NCBI RefSeq assembly: GCF_016918855.1
Contig: NZ_JADKYB010000006.1
Span: forward strand, 62,001 to 126,000
Source: Actinacidiphila acididurans
GTDB lineage: Bacteria > Actinomycetota > Actinomycetes > Streptomycetales > Streptomycetaceae
Direction: 5' to 3'
Length of the DNA stretch: 64,000 nt
Below, piece by piece: positions 1 through 8,728 of this stretch; position 1 is the stretch's first letter, and each line of letters starts with the position of its first letter. A program made the position numbers and the translations under genes. Below the pieces are notes generated by a model that saw nothing but the letters and a program-made list of their open reading frames with translations, was not told the DNA's origin and ran no database searches.

Positions 1-11
1 CAACCACCGCG

Positions 12-41
12 GCCGACCCCGGCCGTTGCGGGCCGGTCGGC
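12..41. terminator. Possible hairpin at left edge
   Basis: GCCGACC (12-18) pairs with GGTCGGC (35-41), and an inner GGCC/GGCC extends the stem past a two-base bulge. It may end a gene lying beyond the left edge. Positions 42-218 show no supportable gene; frames there are short and lack codon bias. Confidence 0.4.
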
Positions 42-218
42 TCAACTCCCTTGAAATGTGCGGATGGTTGCACCTGGAACGCATTGCAGCGCCTTGCAGC
101 AAGCCTGTCCGGTCCGATACGGTCCGGACAGCCCCGCGGCGCGGGGGAACGCGGGGCCGGGTGTGACGGCGGCAGGCGCGCCGGTCAACGGCGCGGGGGG
201 CACGCCGGCACACCAAAA

Positions 219-243
219 GGCGCCCGGCCATGGGCCGGGCGCC
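219..243 (-). terminator. Intrinsic terminator of glnII
   Basis: A perfect 11-bp stem (219-229 with 233-243) has a 3-base loop. On the minus strand it is followed by TTTT, the classical intrinsic terminator layout. It lies about 50 bp past the glnII stop codon. Confidence 0.85.
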
Positions 244-292
244 CCTTCGTGCACGCTGTTCAGGTCGAACTCCGGGCCGGAGTTCGGGGTGG

Positions 293-1312
293 TCAGACCA
301 GGCCGGCCTTCTCCAGGGCGCCGGCGCAGGTGTCCACGATCAGCCGGGTCACCACGTACGGGTCGGCGTTCGCGTTCGGGCGGCGGTCCTCGATGTAGCC
401 CTTCTGCTCCACCTCGACCTGCCACGGGATACGCACCGAGGCGCCGCGGTTGGACACGCCGTAGCTGTACTCGTTCCAGGGCGCGGTCTCGTGCGCGCCG
501 GTCAGCCGGGACTCGACGCCGGCGCCGTAGTTCTTGATGTGCTCCAGCGGCTTGTCGTCGCGGCCCAGCGCCTCGGCGGCCTCGATGATCGCGTCGTAGC
601 TCTCGCGCATCTTCTTGGTGGAGAAGTTGGTGTGCGAACCCGCGCCGTTCCAGTCGCCCTTGGCCGGCTTCGGGTCCAGGGTGGCCGACACACCGAAATC
701 CTCGGCGGTGCGGTACAGCAGCCAGCGGGCCACCCAGAGCTGGTCGGAGACCTCCAGCGGGGACAGCGGGCCGACCTGGAACTCCCACTGGCCGGGCATG
801 ACCTCGGCGTTGATGCCGGAGATGCCGATGCCCGCGGCCAGGCAGTTGTCCAGGTGCTTCTCGACGACCTCGCGGCCGAAGATCTCGTCCGCGCCGACAC
901 CGCAGTAGTAACCGCCCTGCGGGGCCGGGAAGCCGCCCTCGGGGAAGCCCAGCGGGCGCGAGCCCTGGAAGAACGTGTACTCCTGCTCGATGCCGAACAG
1001 CGACTCCTGCGCGGCGAACTTCTCGGCCACCTCGCGCAGCGCGGCCCGGGTGTTGGACTCGTGCGGGGTGCCGTCGATGTTCAGCACCTCGCACATCACC
1101 AGCACGTCGTCCCCGCCGCGGATCGGGTCCGGGTAGGAGGCGACCGGCTTGAGCACCCGGTCGGACGCGTGGCCCTCGGCCTGGTTGGTGCTGGAACCGT
1201 CGAAGCCCCAGATCGGAAGCTCCGCCCCGTCGGGGAGGATCTTCGTCTTGGAACGCAGCTTCGCCGTCGGCATGGTGCCGTCTATCCAGATGTACTCGGC
1301 CTTGTAGGTCAC
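293..1312 (-). CDS. glnII: Glutamine synthetase type II (GSII)
   Basis: Makes glutamine from glutamate, ammonia and ATP in the cytoplasm. At 339 residues it has the length of the eukaryote-like GSII that streptomycetes carry beside GSI. The N-terminus KAEYIWIDG, followed by KLRSKTK and WGFDGSSTNQAEG, is typical of GSII, as are GAGSHTNFST and the C-terminal RRPNANADPY. I start at GTG 1312 (protein begins VTYKAEYIW) because AAGGA sits 10 bases upstream; the open frame continues further upstream but without family similarity. GSII lacks the adenylylation loop of GSI, so control is probably transcriptional, consistent with the GlnR-like site at 1396-1433. A strong terminator follows. Confidence 0.97.
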   Translation of the reverse strand: MTYKAEYIWIDGTMPTAKLRSKTKILPDGAELPIWGFDGSSTNQAEGHASDRVLKPVASYPDPIRGGDDVLVMCEVLNIDGTPHESNTRAALREVAEKFAAQESLFGIEQEYTFFQGSRPLGFPEGGFPAPQGGYYCGVGADEIFGREVVEKHLDNCLAAGIGISGINAEVMPGQWEFQVGPLSPLEVSDQLWVARWLLYRTAEDFGVSATLDPKPAKGDWNGAGSHTNFSTKKMRESYDAIIEAAEALGRDDKPLEHIKNYGAGVESRLTGAHETAPWNEYSYGVSNRGASVRIPWQVEVEQKGYIEDRRPNANADPYVVTRLIVDTCAGALEKAGLV

Positions 1313-1395
1313 GGTGACGCCATCCTTCACGGAACATGATCGCGGGTGCTGGCCGAACAGCGCTGGTCGGGCCGATCGCAGGGTCGCAAGAACGC

Positions 1396-1433
1396 TTTTC
1401 CCGACTGTTGCCCATCTGTTAACCCAGCGTGAA
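1396..1433 (-). promoter_or_regulatory. Candidate GlnR operator of glnII
   Basis: Read on the minus strand, four half-sites occur at exact 11-bp spacing: TTCAC-N6-TTAAC-N6-GCAAC-N6-GAAAA. This fits the known streptomycete GlnR pattern (gTnAc-N6-GaAAc-N6-GtnAC-N6-GAAAc) with some mismatches. It lies about 85-120 bp upstream of the glnII start. The operator call is an inference from pattern and context. Confidence 0.65.
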
Positions 1434-1543
1434 ATAACCCTCGTGACCAGCGGGTACGCCCCATGAGCCCCGCCCGCACCAGGGCCCGTGCGGGGGCCGG
1501 GGGAGCACGGAATCGGACACGGGCCGGCCGGTAGGCTGCGGGC

Positions 1544-1930
1544 ATGCCGCACACCACCGTGACGTACACCGAGGAACTGGCCGAGTCCGAGGCCTTCGAC
1601 TTCGAGAACTTCGCCGACGACCTGCACTCCGCGCTGGTCACCATCGCGGGCGCCAAGGCAGAGGCCTGCCGTACCCGCTTCACCGGCACCGAGGACAGTT
1701 GGTTCATCGCGGACGGCGACGAGGAGGACTTCCAGGCCGTCCACGTCGAGGTGGCGATCAAGGCCGGCCGCACCGACGAGGTCAGGAGCGAGCTGAGCAG
1801 GGCGGTGCTCGGCCTGATCCGCAAGAACCTGAAGCGGACACCGGAGTTCGAGGTTTACCTGTCGGTCGAGGTGCGGGACATCGACCCGGTCGGGTACGTC
1901 AGCCACGTCGAGCCCCGGCAGGACGCGTGA
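1544..1930 (+). CDS. CHMI-family tautomerase (5-carboxymethyl-2-hydroxymuconate isomerase-like)
   Basis: A 128-residue protein starting Met-Pro-His, as in the tautomerase superfamily, where Met is removed and Pro1 is the catalytic base. Family-like features include SRxxxxDxxxIADG-type spacing (TGTEDSWFIADG), the FQAVHVEVAIKAGR segment matching the FVHMTLKIGAGR region of HpcD, and a final EVRDIDP strand. Substrate is unknown; no other homoprotocatechuate pathway genes are near, so it may act on another keto-enol compound. It overlaps or abuts the next gene (TGA 1928-1930; GTG 1927 or ATG 1933), so the two are probably cotranscribed. Confidence 0.8.
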   Translation: MPHTTVTYTEELAESEAFDFENFADDLHSALVTIAGAKAEACRTRFTGTEDSWFIADGDEEDFQAVHVEVAIKAGRTDEVRSELSRAVLGLIRKNLKRTPEFEVYLSVEVRDIDPVGYVSHVEPRQDA

Positions 1931-1932
1931 CC

Positions 1933-2802
1933 ATGCGCGTCGGCCTGCTCGGCACCGGGCCGTGGGCGTGGAAGGCGCACGGCCCGGCGCTCGCCGCCCA
2001 CCCCGGGGTGGAACTCGCGGGCGTGTGGGGCCGCCGCCCTGAGGCCGCCGGACAGCTCGCCGAGCACCTGGGCACCCGCCCGTACACCGACCCCGACGCG
2101 CTGATCGCTGACGTGGACGCGGTCGCGATCGCCCTGCCGCCGCACCTCCAGGCCCGCTTCGCGATACGCGCGGCCGAGGAGGGCCGGCACCTGCTGCTGG
2201 ACAAGCCGCTGGCCGCCACGGTCGCCGACGCCCGCGCGGTGGCCGACGCGGTCGCCGCGGCCGGCGTGTCGAGCGTGGTCTTCTTCACCCTGCGGTTCGA
2301 CGCCGCGGCCGCCGCCTGGATCGGCGAACAGGCCGCGGCGGGCGGCTGGTTCACCGGCCGCGCGGACTGGTACGGCGCGGTCTTCGGCGCCGACGCCAGC
2401 CCGTACGCCGACTCGCCCTGGCGCCGGGAGAAGGGCGGCCTGTGGGACGTGGGCCCGCACGCCCTGTCCGTACTCCTGCCCGTGCTCGGCGACGCCACCG
2501 AGGTACGGGCCGCCCACGGCCCGGCCGACACCGTCCACCTGACACTGCGCCACGACACCGGCGCCTCCAGCACGGCCGTGCTCACCCTCACCGCGCCTCC
2601 GCCCGCCGCCGGCGTCGCCGTGGAATTCCGCGGCACCGCCGGAGTGGCCACGCTGCCCGACCGGATCACCGGCGACGTCACCGACGCCCTGGGCCGGGCG
2701 ATCGACGCACTGCTGGCCGGCGCCCCGCACGCCTGCGACGCGCGCTTCGGGCTGCGGGTCACCGAGATCCTGGCCGAAGCGGAGGCGGCACTCGCGGGGT
2801 AG
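1933..2802 (+). CDS. Gfo/Idh/MocA family NAD(P)-dependent oxidoreductase
   Basis: 289 residues. The N-terminal Rossmann fold starts MRVGLLGTGPWAWKAHGPAL (GxGxW form) and contains the family's LLDKPLA motif near residue 95, whose lysine is usually catalytic. The C-terminal half has the Gfo/Idh/MocA pattern of a WR...KGGLWDVGPHALSVL helix-strand region, with His probably at the active site. Members oxidise or reduce sugars, inositols or imines with NAD(P); the substrate here cannot be told. ATG 1933 is chosen; a GTG at 1927 would overlap the preceding stop by four bases. Confidence 0.88.
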   Translation: MRVGLLGTGPWAWKAHGPALAAHPGVELAGVWGRRPEAAGQLAEHLGTRPYTDPDALIADVDAVAIALPPHLQARFAIRAAEEGRHLLLDKPLAATVADARAVADAVAAAGVSSVVFFTLRFDAAAAAWIGEQAAAGGWFTGRADWYGAVFGADASPYADSPWRREKGGLWDVGPHALSVLLPVLGDATEVRAAHGPADTVHLTLRHDTGASSTAVLTLTAPPPAAGVAVEFRGTAGVATLPDRITGDVTDALGRAIDALLAGAPHACDARFGLRVTEILAEAEAALAG

Positions 2803-2907
2803 GCCCTTGCGGGGCAACGGGATCCGGGCAAAGGCCGGGGAAAAGGATCATTCCGTCCCCGGCTCCGACCTCTTCCCGCTGTCTTGCGCGGTGTCTATCG
2901 TCAAGGT

Positions 2908-3273
2908 ATGAGGGCTGCGGACTGGTGGTCGATCGAGGTCATGGACGCCGAGCACACGCGCACCTCGGCCACGGCATGGCGGGACGCCCACGCTCAGGCG
3001 CTCGTCGAGTCGCTGGTCACCAACGGCGCGGCGTCCTGGAAATGGTTCGAGCACACCTGGGGTGTCGTGCTCGAGGTTTCTTTCACCGAGGAAAGCGCGT
3101 GGTACGCGTGGCGAACCCTCCCCGGCACCCAAGCCGCACTTGACGCCGTGCCCGACCCCGTGCGGGGCCTCCTTGTTCATCGAGGTCACGGAGGGGCTTC
3201 CGGCACGTTCGTGCCCAGGGTGCCCACTGTTCCGCCCGCGGCCGACCGGGCGGCGCTGCCCGAGCCCGTCTGA
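2908..3273 (+). CDS. Conserved actinobacterial protein of unknown function
   Basis: A 121-residue soluble protein, rich in Trp and acidic residues in the first 75 positions (DWWSIEVMD, SWKWFEHTW, SAWYAWRTLPG), then a Pro-rich tail. AAGG sits just upstream of ATG 2908. I do not recognise a named domain. Codon bias and the clear ribosome site support a real gene. No membrane segment or signal peptide is visible. It stands alone between the Gfo/Idh gene and a repeat-rich intergenic region. Confidence 0.7.
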   Translation: MRAADWWSIEVMDAEHTRTSATAWRDAHAQALVESLVTNGAASWKWFEHTWGVVLEVSFTEESAWYAWRTLPGTQAALDAVPDPVRGLLVHRGHGGASGTFVPRVPTVPPAADRAALPEPV

Positions 3274-3277
3274 CGGA

Positions 3278-3540
3278 GGGCGGTTCGCCGGGAGTAGTCA
3301 GGGGCGCGGGGAACTGCGCGACAAGCCCACTACCGGGCCGCGGGTCGTCACCGACCCGAAGGGGCAGTTGCTGCCGTCTCCGGACCACCGGCCGGTGGCC
3401 GGCTGAGCGCGCAGTTCCCCGCGCCCCTGGGTACTCCGGTGGCACCGCAGCGCGCAAAGGGCCCCACGCCCCCGCGCGGTACTCCCGGCGAACCGTTCCG
3501 CCGCCAGGCGGGCCAAGGGGCGCTCCCGGGCGAGCCGTCG
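3278..3540. repeat. Dispersed composite intergenic repeat, copy A
   Basis: This stretch has no gene. It carries a perfect 21-base inverted repeat (3300-3320 with 3408-3428, beginning AGGGGCGCGGGGAAC) around an 80-90 base core (3332-3407). Outer flanks GGCGGTTCGCCGGGAGTA and TACTCCCGGCGAACCG are also nearly inverted. The core recurs at 25310-25404 with only a few differences. It could fold into a large cruciform or transcript hairpin. Confidence 0.85.
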
Positions 3541-3578
3541 GACGTCGGGCGGGCTTGGCGGCGTACCGTTGGGGACTC

Positions 3579-4592
3579 GTGAAAGCGATCACGTACAGCA
3601 CCCACGGCGGCCCCGAAGTCCTGACCCTCACCGAGCGCCCCCTGCCGAAGCCGGGCCCGGGCGAAGTCCGGGTGAGGACACGCTTCTCGGGCATCAACCC
3701 CACCGACGTCAAGACACGTGCCCGCACCACGCCGGAAGGCGACCAGGTGCCGAATCAGGACGGCTCCGGCATCGTCGACGCGGTCGGCGACGGAGTCCCG
3801 GCCGAGCGCGTGGGCGAGCGCGTGTGGATGTGGGAAGCGGCCTGGCAACGTCCGGACGGCACCGCGCAGGAGTACTTGACCCTCCCTGCCCGCCAGGCCG
3901 TACCGCTGCCGGACAGCGCCTCGCTCGAACTCGGCGCGTGCCTGGGCATCCCGTTCCTCACCGCCCACCGTGCCCTCACCCTCGGCGAGGGCGGCCCGCG
4001 GCGGCTCGGCCCGGGGGCGCTGGCCGGGCGGACGGTGCTGGTGGCGGGCGGCGCGGGCGCGGTCGGCAACGCGGCGATCCAGCTCGCCCGCTGGGCCGGG
4101 GCGACCGTGATCACCACGGTCAGCTCCGCGGAGAAGGAGGCGCTGGCCCGCGCGGCCGGCGCCCAGCACATCGTCAACTACAAGAGCCAGGACGCCGCCG
4201 CGGAGATCCGCCGCGTCGCCCCGGACGGGGTCGAGCTGGTGGTGGAGGTCGCGCCCGGCCACAACACGCAGCTCGACGTGGACGTGGTGGCGCACGGTGC
4301 CACCGTCGTCATCTACGCCCGGGACGTGGAGGCGGTGACGATCCCGGCCTGGCCCTCGATGGTCGCCAACCTGCGCTGGCTGCCGATCCTCGTCTACACG
4401 ATGCCGGACGCCGCCAAGGACGACGCGGTCGCGGCCCTCACCGAGGCGCTGGCCGCCGGTGCGATCCGGGCCGGCGAGCCGGCCGGCCTGCCGCTGCACC
4501 TCTTCCCGCTGGAGGCCACCGGCGACGCCCACGCCGCGGTCGAGGGCGGGGCGGTCGGCAAGGTGCTGGTCGAGGTCGCGCCGCAATGGTGA
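3579..4592 (+). CDS. Quinone oxidoreductase-like MDR dehydrogenase (zinc-free)
   Basis: 337 residues, medium-chain dehydrogenase/reductase family. The N-terminal GroES-like domain contains RTRFSGINPTDVKTR, typical of NADPH:quinone reductases, and lacks the cysteine zinc ligands of alcohol dehydrogenases. The Rossmann fold starts at VLVAGGAGAVGNAAIQLARW (about residue 150) and includes GAQHIVNYKS. Expected activity is NADPH-dependent reduction of quinones or other electrophiles. I choose GTG 3579 (VKAITYSTHGGPE), where family similarity begins; the open frame extends 24 bases further upstream. It is monocistronic. Confidence 0.9.
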   Translation: MKAITYSTHGGPEVLTLTERPLPKPGPGEVRVRTRFSGINPTDVKTRARTTPEGDQVPNQDGSGIVDAVGDGVPAERVGERVWMWEAAWQRPDGTAQEYLTLPARQAVPLPDSASLELGACLGIPFLTAHRALTLGEGGPRRLGPGALAGRTVLVAGGAGAVGNAAIQLARWAGATVITTVSSAEKEALARAAGAQHIVNYKSQDAAAEIRRVAPDGVELVVEVAPGHNTQLDVDVVAHGATVVIYARDVEAVTIPAWPSMVANLRWLPILVYTMPDAAKDDAVAALTEALAAGAIRAGEPAGLPLHLFPLEATGDAHAAVEGGAVGKVLVEVAPQW

Positions 4593-4704
4593 CGGGGACG
4601 TGTTCGCTGTCGCGTACGGTGCGGCGGGCGCGCCACCGTACCGGACCGCGGACCTGACGCCGTAACGGCTCCCGGGCGCGCGGCCGTACCCGCCCGGGAG
4701 CCGG

Positions 4705-5883
4705 TCAGGCGGCGGCCGTGAACGCCTGTGCCGCCGCGGTCGCCACGTCCTCCACCAGGTCGATCCCGCCCGCCTCCGAGTGCTGGCCGGCGGACAGGAC
4801 GCAGATCAGCAACTCGTGCCCCTGGTAGGTGACCAGGCCGATGCTGTTGATGTCCCACAGGCCGGTGGCGCTGCGCTGGAGCCAGCCGTTCTTCAGGGCG
4901 TAGCCGGAGTCGTCGGAGTCCGCGGCCGACACGCCCCAGCGCTGGCCGGTCTCCACCGACCGCATCAGGCCCGCGATGTACGTGCGGGAGGCCGCGGACA
5001 GCGGGGAGTGGCTGCCGAACACCGCCCGCAGCAGGGTGACCTGGTCCTTCGCGGTGGTCTGGGTGAGCCCCCACAGCTCGCCCGAACCGCCGGAGGTGTG
5101 CGCGAGGCCGAGTGTGTCGTTGGCCGCGTCCAGGCCCGCCGAGCCGCCGATGGTGTCCCACAGCGCGGTGGCGGCGTCGTTGTCCGACGCCTCGATCATC
5201 GCGGTGGCCAGATCCCGTTCCCGCTCGGTCATCCGGGTGCCGGCCGACTGCTTGCGCAGCAGCAGCGCGGCCAGGATGTCCACCTTGACGATGCTCGCGG
5301 TGTCGTACGTGTCGTCGTCGCTGTCCTCGGCGCTGTCGTACCCGGCCACCTCGTCGCCGTCCAGGTCGGTGACCGCCACCGCCACGTCCCCGGTGTCGCT
5401 GCCGGGCAGCGCGGTGACCGCGTCGGCCACGGTGCGCCCGGCGCTGGGGGAGGGGGCCGCGGACGCGGCGGTGACGGTGATCGTGGGGACGGGCGCGGCA
5501 GCCGGGGGTGAGGTGGTCGGTGGAGTGGTAGGCGGCGTGCTCACCGAGGGGGACGGCCCGCGGGTGGTGGGCGGTGCCGAGGACGGCGCGGAGGCCCCGG
5601 CACCCGCCCGGGCCGGCGACGAGTGCACGATCACGGCGAGCGTCAGCATGCCTATCGCGGCCATCGCCGTCACCGAGACGATCAGCGGCTGCGGCCAGCG
5701 GCTCGTCCCCGTGCCTGTCCCGGCCGCCGGCCCCGCGTCCGTACCCGTACCTGCCCTTGCTCCCGACCCGGACGCCGCCCGGGCCCGGCGCCACCAGCCG
5801 CCCCCGTCGCCCTTCCCGCCGGTGCCCGTGACCGGCGCCGTCCCGGAGTCGATCACGTCCTCCGGTTCGTGCTCCTCATCCAT
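4705..5883 (-). CDS. Membrane-anchored serine hydrolase, class A beta-lactamase fold
   Basis: 392 residues. A Gly/Ala-rich cytoplasmic segment (1-62) precedes one membrane segment (about 66-87) and a Pro/Ser/Thr-rich linker (95-150), then an extracellular domain. This domain has the penicillin-interacting motifs SIVK (Ser197, Lys200), SDN (233-235) and KNG near residue 338, matching the beta-lactamase2 family. The omega-loop glutamate of true class A enzymes is not evident, so a cell-wall-related hydrolase or penicillin-binding function is as likely as beta-lactam resistance. It is monocistronic and convergent with the quinone reductase gene. Confidence 0.85.
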   Translation of the reverse strand: MDEEHEPEDVIDSGTAPVTGTGGKGDGGGWWRRARAASGSGARAGTGTDAGPAAGTGTGTSRWPQPLIVSVTAMAAIGMLTLAVIVHSSPARAGAGASAPSSAPPTTRGPSPSVSTPPTTPPTTSPPAAAPVPTITVTAASAAPSPSAGRTVADAVTALPGSDTGDVAVAVTDLDGDEVAGYDSAEDSDDDTYDTASIVKVDILAALLLRKQSAGTRMTERERDLATAMIEASDNDAATALWDTIGGSAGLDAANDTLGLAHTSGGSGELWGLTQTTAKDQVTLLRAVFGSHSPLSAASRTYIAGLMRSVETGQRWGVSAADSDDSGYALKNGWLQRSATGLWDINSIGLVTYQGHELLICVLSAGQHSEAGGIDLVEDVATAAAQAFTAAA

Positions 5884-5972
5884 GGCCGGGACGTTAGGAG
5901 CGGTTTCTTTGCTTCCGCTGAGATCACGGTTCCAATCCCGTTAAACGTGCCGCCGACCATCAGATCCACTTC

Positions 5973-5982
5973 TTGCGCAAGT
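5973..5982. promoter_or_regulatory. Palindrome upstream of the glycosidase gene, possible operator
   Basis: CTTGCGCAAG is a perfect 10-bp palindrome about 150 bp before the GH71/99-type gene. Sugar-responsive repressors often bind short palindromes upstream of secreted hydrolases, but I cannot assign a family. The 5884-6128 intergenic region otherwise shows lower GC than its surroundings, as expected for divergent promoters. Confidence 0.3.
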
Positions 5983-6128
5983 CCTGTCAATTATTTCGCC
6001 TTACGCGCGAAGTATTGCGACCCGGTAACCGCGTGGTTACGATCCCCGGCACCAGGCTTCCTGCCCGCTGCCGTGCGCCCAACCATCCCGGCCGCGGCGG
6101 GAGTTGACAGCCGATCGGAGGAGTCCAG

Positions 6129-8099
6129 ATGGGTGTCACACGCAGGACGTTCCTGCAGGCCGCGGCCGCGGTCACCGCGGCCGGCGCGCTGGGGGTCGCC
6201 GAGACCGCCACCGCCCGGCCCGCCGCGGCGGCCAGCGCGCCGGGGGACGTGGTGGGCAAGGTCACCGTCGGGTACCAGGGTTGGTTCGCCTGCATCGGGG
6301 ACGGGGCGCCGATCAACGGCTGGTGGCACTGGACGCAGAACTGGGGCCAGCCGCCGTCCCCGTCCAACACGGGCATCAAGTGCTGGCCCGACATGCGCGA
6401 GTACACCAAGGGCTATCAGACCGCCTACGCCAACCTCGGCAACGGCCAGCCGGCCACGCTCTTCTCGTCCTACGACCAGCAGACGGTGGACACGCACTTC
6501 CTGTGGATGAAGCAGAACGCCATCGACACGGCGGCGCTTCAGCGGTTCAACCCGACCGGCGGCGAGGGCCCGACGCGTGACGCGATGGCGGGCAAGGTGC
6601 GCAGTTCGGCGGAGAAGCAGGGCGTCAAGTTCTACATCATGTATGATGTGACGGGCTGGACGTCGATGCAGTCCGACATCAAGGCGGACTGGACCAACAA
6701 GATGTCGGCGCACACCGCGTCGCCCGCGTACGCGCGGCAGAACGGCAAGCCGGTGGTGTGCATCTGGGGCTTCGGCTTCAACGACAACAACCACCCGTTC
6801 ACGCCGGACGCGTGCCTGGATGTCATCAACTGGTTCAAGAGCCAGGGCTGTTACGTGATCGGCGGGGTGCCGCGGGAGTGGCGTACCGGCGGCGCGGGGA
6901 CGCGGACCGGGTACACGGACGTCTATCACGCGTTCAACATGCTCTCGCCGTGGATGGTCGGCGCCATCGGGAACGCGGGCGACTCCGACAACGCGTACAA
7001 CACGTACACCGTGGGGGACCAGGCGGACTGCACCGCGCACGGGATCGACTACCAGCCATGTGTGCTGCCGGGTGATGTGTCGGCGCGGCAGCGGGCGCAC
7101 GGCGACTTCATGTGGCGGCAGTTCTACAACATGTGCCGGGCCGGGGTGCAGGGTATCTACATCTCGATGTTCGACGAGTTCAACGAGGGCAACCAGATCG
7201 CGAAGACCGCGGAGTCGCAGGCGTGGGTGCCGACGAATTCCGGTTTCCTGGCGCTGGACGAGGACGGTACGGCGTGTTCCTCGGACTACTACCTGCGGCT
7301 GACCGGTGACGGCGGGCGGATGCTCAAGGGCCAGATCGCGCTGACCGCCACACGGCCCACCCAGCCGGTGGTCAGCGGCGGCGACACCACCCCGCCCTCC
7401 GCCCCCGGCTCGCTCCAGGTCACCGGGCACACGGACACCACGGTGGCGCTGGCCTGGACGGCCTCGACGGACAACACCGGGGTCACCGGTTATCGCGTGC
7501 TGCGGGTCAGCGGGTCCACCAGCACCCAGGTCGGCACGGCCACCGGCACCTCGTTCACGGTCACCGGGCTGACCGCGTCCACCGCGTACACCTTCGACGT
7601 GGTCGCCGCCGACGCGGCCGGCAACCTCTCCCAGCCCTCCAACCAGGTGAGCGTCACCACCGACGCCCCCTCCGGCACCACCAACCTGGCGCTGCACAAA
7701 CCCACCGCGGAGAGCAGCCACACCCAGGTGTACGGCTCTGCCAACGCCACCGACGGCGACCCGAACACGTACTGGGAGAGCGCCAACAACGCCTTCCCCC
7801 AGTGGCTCCAGGTCGACCTCGGGGCCGCCACCGGCGTCAAGCGGCTGGTGCTGAACCTGCCGCCGTCCACCGCCTGGGGCGCCCGCACTCAGACGATCTC
7901 GGTGCAGGGCAGCACCGACGGAAGCACCTTCACCACCCTGCTGGCGGCAGCGAACTACACCTTCGACCCGGGCAGCGGCAACACCGCCACCCTCACGCTG
8001 CCCGCGACGGCGACCACCCGCTACGTCCGGCTGAATTTCACCGCGAACACCGGGTGGCCGGCCGGCCAGTGCTCGGAGTTCCAGGTCTTCGGCGCCTGA
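6129..8099 (+). CDS. Tat-secreted GH71/GH99-type glycosidase with FnIII and CBM32-like domains
   Basis: 656 residues. A twin-arginine signal (TRRTFLQ, then an Ala-rich stretch and an AAA-type cleavage region near 35) directs export. The catalytic part (about 45-420) starts [15 protein letters not shown] and contains [19 protein letters not shown] and [15 protein letters not shown], as in family 71/99-like xylosidase/arabinosidase or endo-mannanase proteins. A fibronectin type III module covers about 422-512, and a discoidin/F5-8C (CBM32-like) module 517-656 (NLALHKPT ... SEFQVFGA). It presumably cleaves a plant or fungal polysaccharide outside the cell. A GGAGGAG ribosome site precedes ATG 6129. 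The exact linkage is not predictable. Confidence 0.87.
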   Translation: MGVTRRTFLQAAAAVTAAGALGVAETATARPAAAASAPGDVVGKVTVGYQGWFACIGDGAPINGWWHWTQNWGQPPSPSNTGIKCWPDMREYTKGYQTAYANLGNGQPATLFSSYDQQTVDTHFLWMKQNAIDTAALQRFNPTGGEGPTRDAMAGKVRSSAEKQGVKFYIMYDVTGWTSMQSDIKADWTNKMSAHTASPAYARQNGKPVVCIWGFGFNDNNHPFTPDACLDVINWFKSQGCYVIGGVPREWRTGGAGTRTGYTDVYHAFNMLSPWMVGAIGNAGDSDNAYNTYTVGDQADCTAHGIDYQPCVLPGDVSARQRAHGDFMWRQFYNMCRAGVQGIYISMFDEFNEGNQIAKTAESQAWVPTNSGFLALDEDGTACSSDYYLRLTGDGGRMLKGQIALTATRPTQPVVSGGDTTPPSAPGSLQVTGHTDTTVALAWTASTDNTGVTGYRVLRVSGSTSTQVGTATGTSFTVTGLTASTAYTFDVVAADAAGNLSQPSNQVSVTTDAPSGTTNLALHKPTAESSHTQVYGSANATDGDPNTYWESANNAFPQWLQVDLGAATGVKRLVLNLPPSTAWGARTQTISVQGSTDGSTFTTLLAAANYTFDPGSGNTATLTLPATATTRYVRLNFTANTGWPAGQCSEFQVFGA

Positions 8100-8145
8100 T
8101 CCGGGCGCGCTCCTCGTGTGACCGGCGTCACAGTGATTGCGGAAA

Positions 8146-8160
8146 TGAAAACCGCTTCCA
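8146..8160 (+). promoter_or_regulatory. Zur box upstream of rpmG-rpmE2
   Basis: TGAAAACCGCTTCCA is an inverted repeat of TGRAARC half-sites around a central C. It matches the actinobacterial zinc-uptake regulator site (TGaaAatgatttTCA type). It lies 16 bases before the rpmG start, ahead of two zinc-independent ribosomal proteins, a classical Zur regulon. Zinc-bound Zur would repress the operon. Confidence 0.8.
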
Positions 8161-8176
8161 CATTGCTGAGACGGAC

Positions 8177-8344
8177 ATGGCAGCACGCACCGACCTCCGT
8201 CCCGTCATCAAGCTCCGGTCCACCGCGGGCACCGGCTTCACCTATGTGACCCGGAAGAGCCGCCGGAACGACCCGGATCGTCTTACCCTGCGTAAGTACG
8301 ACCCGCAGGTCCGGCGGCACGTAGAGTTCCGAGAGGAGCGCTGA
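8177..8344 (+). CDS. rpmG: 50S ribosomal protein L33, zinc-independent paralogue
   Basis: 55 residues: [18 protein letters not shown] continuing to [17 protein letters not shown] and ending EFREER. It is a full-length L33 but lacks both CxxC pairs of the zinc-ribbon form, so it is the C-minus paralogue used when zinc is scarce. It replaces the zinc-containing L33 in the large subunit and frees zinc. It is cotranscribed with rpmE2, with five bases between them, and sits just behind a Zur box. Confidence 0.95.
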   Translation: MAARTDLRPVIKLRSTAGTGFTYVTRKSRRNDPDRLTLRKYDPQVRRHVEFREER

Positions 8345-8349
8345 GCGTC

Positions 8350-8640
8350 ATGAAGCCTGGCATTCACCCCGATTACCACACGGTCGTCTTCCGTGACCGG
8401 GCGGGAGAGTTCGCCTTCCTCACCCGGTCCACGGCCACCAGCGAGCGGACGATGGAGTGGGAGGACGGCAACACCTACCCCGTCATCGACGTGGAGATCT
8501 CCTCCGCCAGCCACCCCTTCTACACCGGCACCCAGCGCGTGCTGGACACCGCCGGCCGCGTCGAGCGGTTCCAGCGGCGGTACGGCGGCGGCAACCGCGA
8601 GTCCGGCACCCGCGGCGCGAACTCCGGCCGCCGGCGCTGA
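8350..8640 (+). CDS. rpmE2: 50S ribosomal protein L31 type B (zinc-independent)
   Basis: 96 residues beginning [16 protein letters not shown], with [29 protein letters not shown], the signature of type B L31. The CxxC motif of type A L31 is absent. It substitutes for zinc-binding L31 during zinc limitation. The ribosome site GAGAGGAG lies inside the end of rpmG, so the two are translated from one message. A hairpin at 8684-8728 ends the operon. The C-terminal tail is basic and slightly longer than in many homologues. Confidence 0.95.
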   Translation: MKPGIHPDYHTVVFRDRAGEFAFLTRSTATSERTMEWEDGNTYPVIDVEISSASHPFYTGTQRVLDTAGRVERFQRRYGGGNRESGTRGANSGRRR

Positions 8641-8683
8641 ACCGTAACGGCGCCGCAGCGTAACGCGGAGGACGCCACAGCAC

Positions 8684-8728
8684 ACGGCGCCGTCCACCGA
8701 GCCCCCGAGGCCCGGCGGACGGCGCCGT
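8684..8728 (+). terminator. Terminator hairpin after rpmE2
   Basis: ACGGCGCCGTCC (8684-8695) and GGACGGCGCCGT (8717-8728) form a perfect 12-bp stem with a 21-base loop, about 45 bp past the rpmE2 stop. No strong T-run follows, as is usual in streptomycetes. Confidence 0.7.

Noticed and set aside
4705..5883. Calling this gene a beta-lactam resistance beta-lactamase
   Set aside because: SxxK, SDN and KNG motifs are present, but the class A omega-loop glutamate is not evident and the membrane-anchored layout fits many wall-related serine hydrolases.
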